A program made the translations under genes and the position numbers. DNA of 64,000 nt from Gemmatimonas sp. Its GTDB lineage: Bacteria; Gemmatimonadota; Gemmatimonadetes; Gemmatimonadales; Gemmatimonadaceae. The notes below the pieces were generated by a model. That model had not been told where the DNA came from, made no database searches, and saw only the letters and a program-made list of their open reading frames with translations. This document shows, one piece after another, positions 61,406 to 64,000 of the stretch. Every line of letters begins with the position of its first letter. Positions within the stretch are counted from its first letter, which is position 1. The stretch spans positions 1 to 64,000 of the forward strand of contig JAABRO010000004.1 in the NCBI GenBank assembly GCA_011390885.1, read 5' to 3'.

Positions 61406-64000
61406 TCAGAAGTTCGCGCCGAACCACCAGGTGCCGAAGCCGCGCGCGTTGGGGCGCCCGATCGGGATCGCGTAGTCCCAGCGCAGGATGAGCAGGCCGA
61501 AGAGGTTCATGCGCAGGCCGTAGCCGTAGCTCGACAGCACCGACCGCTGCGTGTCGGGGTTGGCGTTGGCCGGCGCGTTCCAGCTGATCGTCTGTCCCTG
61601 GTTCCAGGCGAGACCGGCGTCGTAGAACACGAGGCCGTCGATCGGGGGCAGCCCGAAGTAGCCGCCGGCAAACCCCTTCCGCAGCACCGGGAAGCGCAGC
61701 TCCGCGTTGGCGAAGGCCACGCGGCTGCCCACCGTCTCGTCGTCGGTGCAGGAAATGCCCCCGGCGATCGCGCCACAGCCGAAGCCGATGTCGCTGCGGT
61801 TGTAGCCGCGCACGAAGTCGGGTCGCCCGATCCACTTGGGGAACACCGCCTCGTCGCGCCCGATCGTGAGGCTCGAGGTGAAGCGCGTGGCCAGCGTGAG
61901 GTAGTTGAAGATGATGGGGTAGTACGCCCGCGCATCGACCATGTAGTCCACCCACTGCCACGTGCCGAACTGGGGCGCCACCGACATGCGCACCCGACGG
62001 CCCGAGAGCGGCCCCACCACGCCCATGAGCGTGTTGTCGGTCACGAAGGCCAACGTCGGCGACACGGTGTTCACCGAGAGCAGGTTGCGCGTCTCCCCCC
62101 GCTCGTACTGCGTGGCGAAGCCGAAGGCGTCGATCACGCGGAAGAACGGGAACGTCTGGTAGTCCACGTTCGAGAACGACGCGCCGAACTCCAGGCGCGT
62201 GAATCGATTGAACGGGTACAGCGCCATCGCGGCGATCTGCCGGTTCACCAGGCGCAGGATGTTCTGCGTCTCGAGGAACTGCGTCTCGTTGATCTGTTCG
62301 AACGTGCCGCCCCCGGCCAGGTAGAACGGCTGCTGCGCAACGGACAGGTTGTACTGCAGCCGTCGGCCGAGCGACGTGTACCCGGTGTACACCTGCGCAT
62401 CGCTGAGCTGCCCATTCAGGCCGCCCGCGATCGCCAGCTGGTGGTCACCCATCAGGTCGGCGAGGATGATGGTCGTGGTGCCGAAGACGCCCTGCCCGAA
62501 GCCCCCCTGCTGGTACCCGATGTTCGGCTGCGCGATGTACTCGGGGGAGAAGCGCGCCTTGTAGGCGTACTCCTGCAGCTCGGACGTGTCCGGCAGCGCG
62601 AAGTCGGCGCTGTCGAGCATCTGCTGCACCGTGACCGGCCCGGTGGTCGCATTCGCGAGCACCGCCGCCGGCACCTCGGAGGAGAGGCGGAGCCCGGTGC
62701 CCGGGGCACGGTAGTAGGCGCGGCGCGCGGCGCTCGTATCGGAGGGCACGCCGATCGGGAGCGGCGGTACGCTGCTCGGGCGCGTCCCGAGGGACGGCAC
62801 CGCGTCAGTGGCCGCCGGCGCCTGCGCCACGACGATCGGCTGCGCCTGGAACGGCTGCTTCTTGAGCGACCGCGGGTTGGGGATGCGCCAGATCGTGTGA
62901 TCGCTGCGCTCGTAGTACACGAACGCGAGCACGTCCGCGTCGCGCGCCCACGTGATCGCCGGGCTGTATTCGGCCACCGCCGTGATCGCGCCCACCACGT
63001 TGGTGAGCTGGTAGTGCTGCTGCGACTCGAGGTCGAACAGGAACAGGTTGGCGACGCCGGTGCGGTCCGACACGAAGATCAGCGACTTGCCGTCGGGCGC
63101 CCACTGCGGGTTGATGTTGAGCCCCGCCTGACCGGGCAGCACGCGCACCGCGCCCGATTCCACGTCGAGCAGCGAGATGCGGTGCTTGCCGAAGCGCAGC
63201 ACCGAGAAGTCGGTGTCGGTCCCGCGGTCGCTGGCGAAGGCGATCGTGCGCCCGTCGGGTGACCACTGCGGGTGCGCATCGCCGTGCATGTCGCGGAACA
63301 GCGCGCGCGCGTTGCTGCCATCCACGTTCACGACCCAGAGGTCGGTGAGTCCGCCCGACAGCCCCGAGAAGACGAGGCGCTGGTTGTCCGGCGAGAACGC
63401 CGGGTTGAGCACCTGGTCCACCGGCGGCTCGATGCGGCGAATCACCCGGCGGCGCGCCACGTCCATGACGTACAGCACGTCCTTGCCGCTGCGCTGGCCG
63501 GTGAACGCGAGCAGCTTGCCGTCCTGCGAGAACGAGGGCTGCGAGTAGATGAAGCGCAGCTGCTCGAAATCGGGGTTGGTGCTCGACTTGACCAGCCGCG
63601 CGATGCGCTTGCCGGTCTCGGCGTTCGCGAGGTACAGGTCGGGGAAGACCTCACCGCGCGTGAGCGAGCCGTACGAGATGAACGAGATGAGCTTGGCGTC
63701 CGGCGACAGCGCCGGGGCCACGAACAGGTTGGCGATGCCTCCCGAGCGGCGCTGCGAGAGCAGCGGCTCCGCGAACTCGCGCGGCCGGTCGAGCTGAGCC
63801 ACGGTGGGGAGGAACTTCTGCTTCATCGCCTCGGTCCACTGCAGGCTCAGCTCCTCGAGCCCCAGTCCGGTTTCGCGTCGAAAGGCGCGGTCGATGCCCA
63901 CGCTCGGGATCGCGTTCATGATCTCCGCGATCACGTCGTCGCCCCACCGCTGCCCCACGTACTGCCACACCGAGAAGCCGTACCGGTACGGGAAGTACAG
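61406..64000 (-). CDS. TolB-like propeller plus outer-membrane barrel protein (N-terminus outside window)
   Basis: The frame is open to the window edge, so only the C-terminal 864 residues are seen. The first part, FPYRYGFSVWQYVGQRWGDD, resembles the end of a peptidase-MA/gluzincin-type domain. Residues about 80-400 form TolB/PD40 blades (ALSPDAKLISFIS, FSPDNQRLVFSG, WSPDGRTIAFASDRG, WAPDGKSLIFVSDRTG). From about 480 to the end is a beta-barrel with the BamA/surface-antigen pattern, including FVRGYNRSDIGFG and an aromatic C-terminus (WWFGANF). A three-part envelope protein is inferred. Whether the upstream peptidase motif HExxH is present cannot be seen. Confidence 0.82.
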   Translation of the reverse strand: MYFPYRYGFSVWQYVGQRWGDDVIAEIMNAIPSVGIDRAFRRETGLGLEELSLQWTEAMKQKFLPTVAQLDRPREFAEPLLSQRRSGGIANLFVAPALSPDAKLISFISYGSLTRGEVFPDLYLANAETGKRIARLVKSSTNPDFEQLRFIYSQPSFSQDGKLLAFTGQRSGKDVLYVMDVARRRVIRRIEPPVDQVLNPAFSPDNQRLVFSGLSGGLTDLWVVNVDGSNARALFRDMHGDAHPQWSPDGRTIAFASDRGTDTDFSVLRFGKHRISLLDVESGAVRVLPGQAGLNINPQWAPDGKSLIFVSDRTGVANLFLFDLESQQHYQLTNVVGAITAVAEYSPAITWARDADVLAFVYYERSDHTIWRIPNPRSLKKQPFQAQPIVVAQAPAATDAVPSLGTRPSSVPPLPIGVPSDTSAARRAYYRAPGTGLRLSSEVPAAVLANATTGPVTVQQMLDSADFALPDTSELQEYAYKARFSPEYIAQPNIGYQQGGFGQGVFGTTTIILADLMGDHQLAIAGGLNGQLSDAQVYTGYTSLGRRLQYNLSVAQQPFYLAGGGTFEQINETQFLETQNILRLVNRQIAAMALYPFNRFTRLEFGASFSNVDYQTFPFFRVIDAFGFATQYERGETRNLLSVNTVSPTLAFVTDNTLMGVVGPLSGRRVRMSVAPQFGTWQWVDYMVDARAYYPIIFNYLTLATRFTSSLTIGRDEAVFPKWIGRPDFVRGYNRSDIGFGCGAIAGGISCTDDETVGSRVAFANAELRFPVLRKGFAGGYFGLPPIDGLVFYDAGLAWNQGQTISWNAPANANPDTQRSVLSSYGYGLRMNLFGLLILRWDYAIPIGRPNARGFGTWWFGANF

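Overview
The window is 64 kb of dense, very GC-rich bacterial chromosome, about 49 protein genes with short gaps and many 1-4 bp gene overlaps. I infer a member of the Gemmatimonadota, probably Gemmatimonadaceae. The reasons are the GC-rich codon use, a short Bacteroidetes-like primary sigma factor, several lipoproteins and outer-membrane proteins, a Lnb-type (DUF4105) lipoprotein acyltransferase candidate, a protein with a type-IX-like C-terminal domain, paired S9 peptidases, tandem amidohydrolases and a kinase-propeller fusion. This assignment comes from gene content, not from a marker search. I found no rRNA, tRNA, CRISPR array, insertion sequence or prophage.

Layout. 1-6.1 kb: the end of comM, two unassigned genes around a structured intergenic region, an NtrC/NtrX-type sigma-54 regulator, a membrane protein and an aldehyde dehydrogenase. 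6.2-13.8 kb: a co-directional housekeeping cluster (lepB, primary sigma factor, yajQ, rimO, hemL, a SpoIID-like lipoprotein and a Gfo/Idh-type protein lacking both usual catalytic residues). 13.8-19.4 kb: four genes joined by 4-bp overlaps (DUF4105/Lnb-like, HyuA-like, a uracil-DNA-glycosylase-like protein, HyuB-like). 19.4-26.5 kb: small membrane protein, cation/Ca exchanger, Dps, YigZ, an MBL hydrolase with a Crp/Fnr regulator, then prfA-prmC and a possibly acquired Stv-like small protein. 26.7-36.1 kb: envelope and lipoprotein genes, two secreted S9 peptidases and an ankyrin/Clp-N protein. 36.3-43.6 kb: two amidohydrolase genes and a Ser/Thr kinase with a propeller domain. 43.9-51.1 kb: N-formylglutamate amidohydrolase-like, AbgT transporter, thioesterase, a 74-residue protein, a GH16 lipoprotein, YlbF, tmk and a C-terminal processing protease. 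51.1-61.3 kb: a seven-gene minus-strand unit (two SPOR proteins, smc, a T9SS/FlgD-like protein, an RNase Z-like MBL protein, DAHP synthase, LolA). 61.4-64 kb: the C-terminal part of a large envelope protein joining a TolB-like propeller to an outer-membrane barrel.

How it fits together. Much of the window serves the envelope: signal peptidase, a likely lipoprotein N-acyltransferase, LolA, SPOR proteins, lipoproteins, barrels and exported peptidases. A second theme is information processing and division (primary sigma factor, prfA/prmC, rimO, smc, tmk). Three loci on the plus strand carry a TAGSTTTC box resembling the Bacteroidetes -7 element TAnnTTTG, and two of them share an identical 12-mer inside a small inverted repeat. 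No single undescribed defence-type system is evident. The best leads are the coupled hyuA/UDG-like/hyuB arrangement, the Lnb-like gene, the Gfo/Idh and amidohydrolase pseudo-enzymes, the ankyrin/Clp-N fusion, the Stv-like gene and the smc/SPOR/T9SS-like operon.
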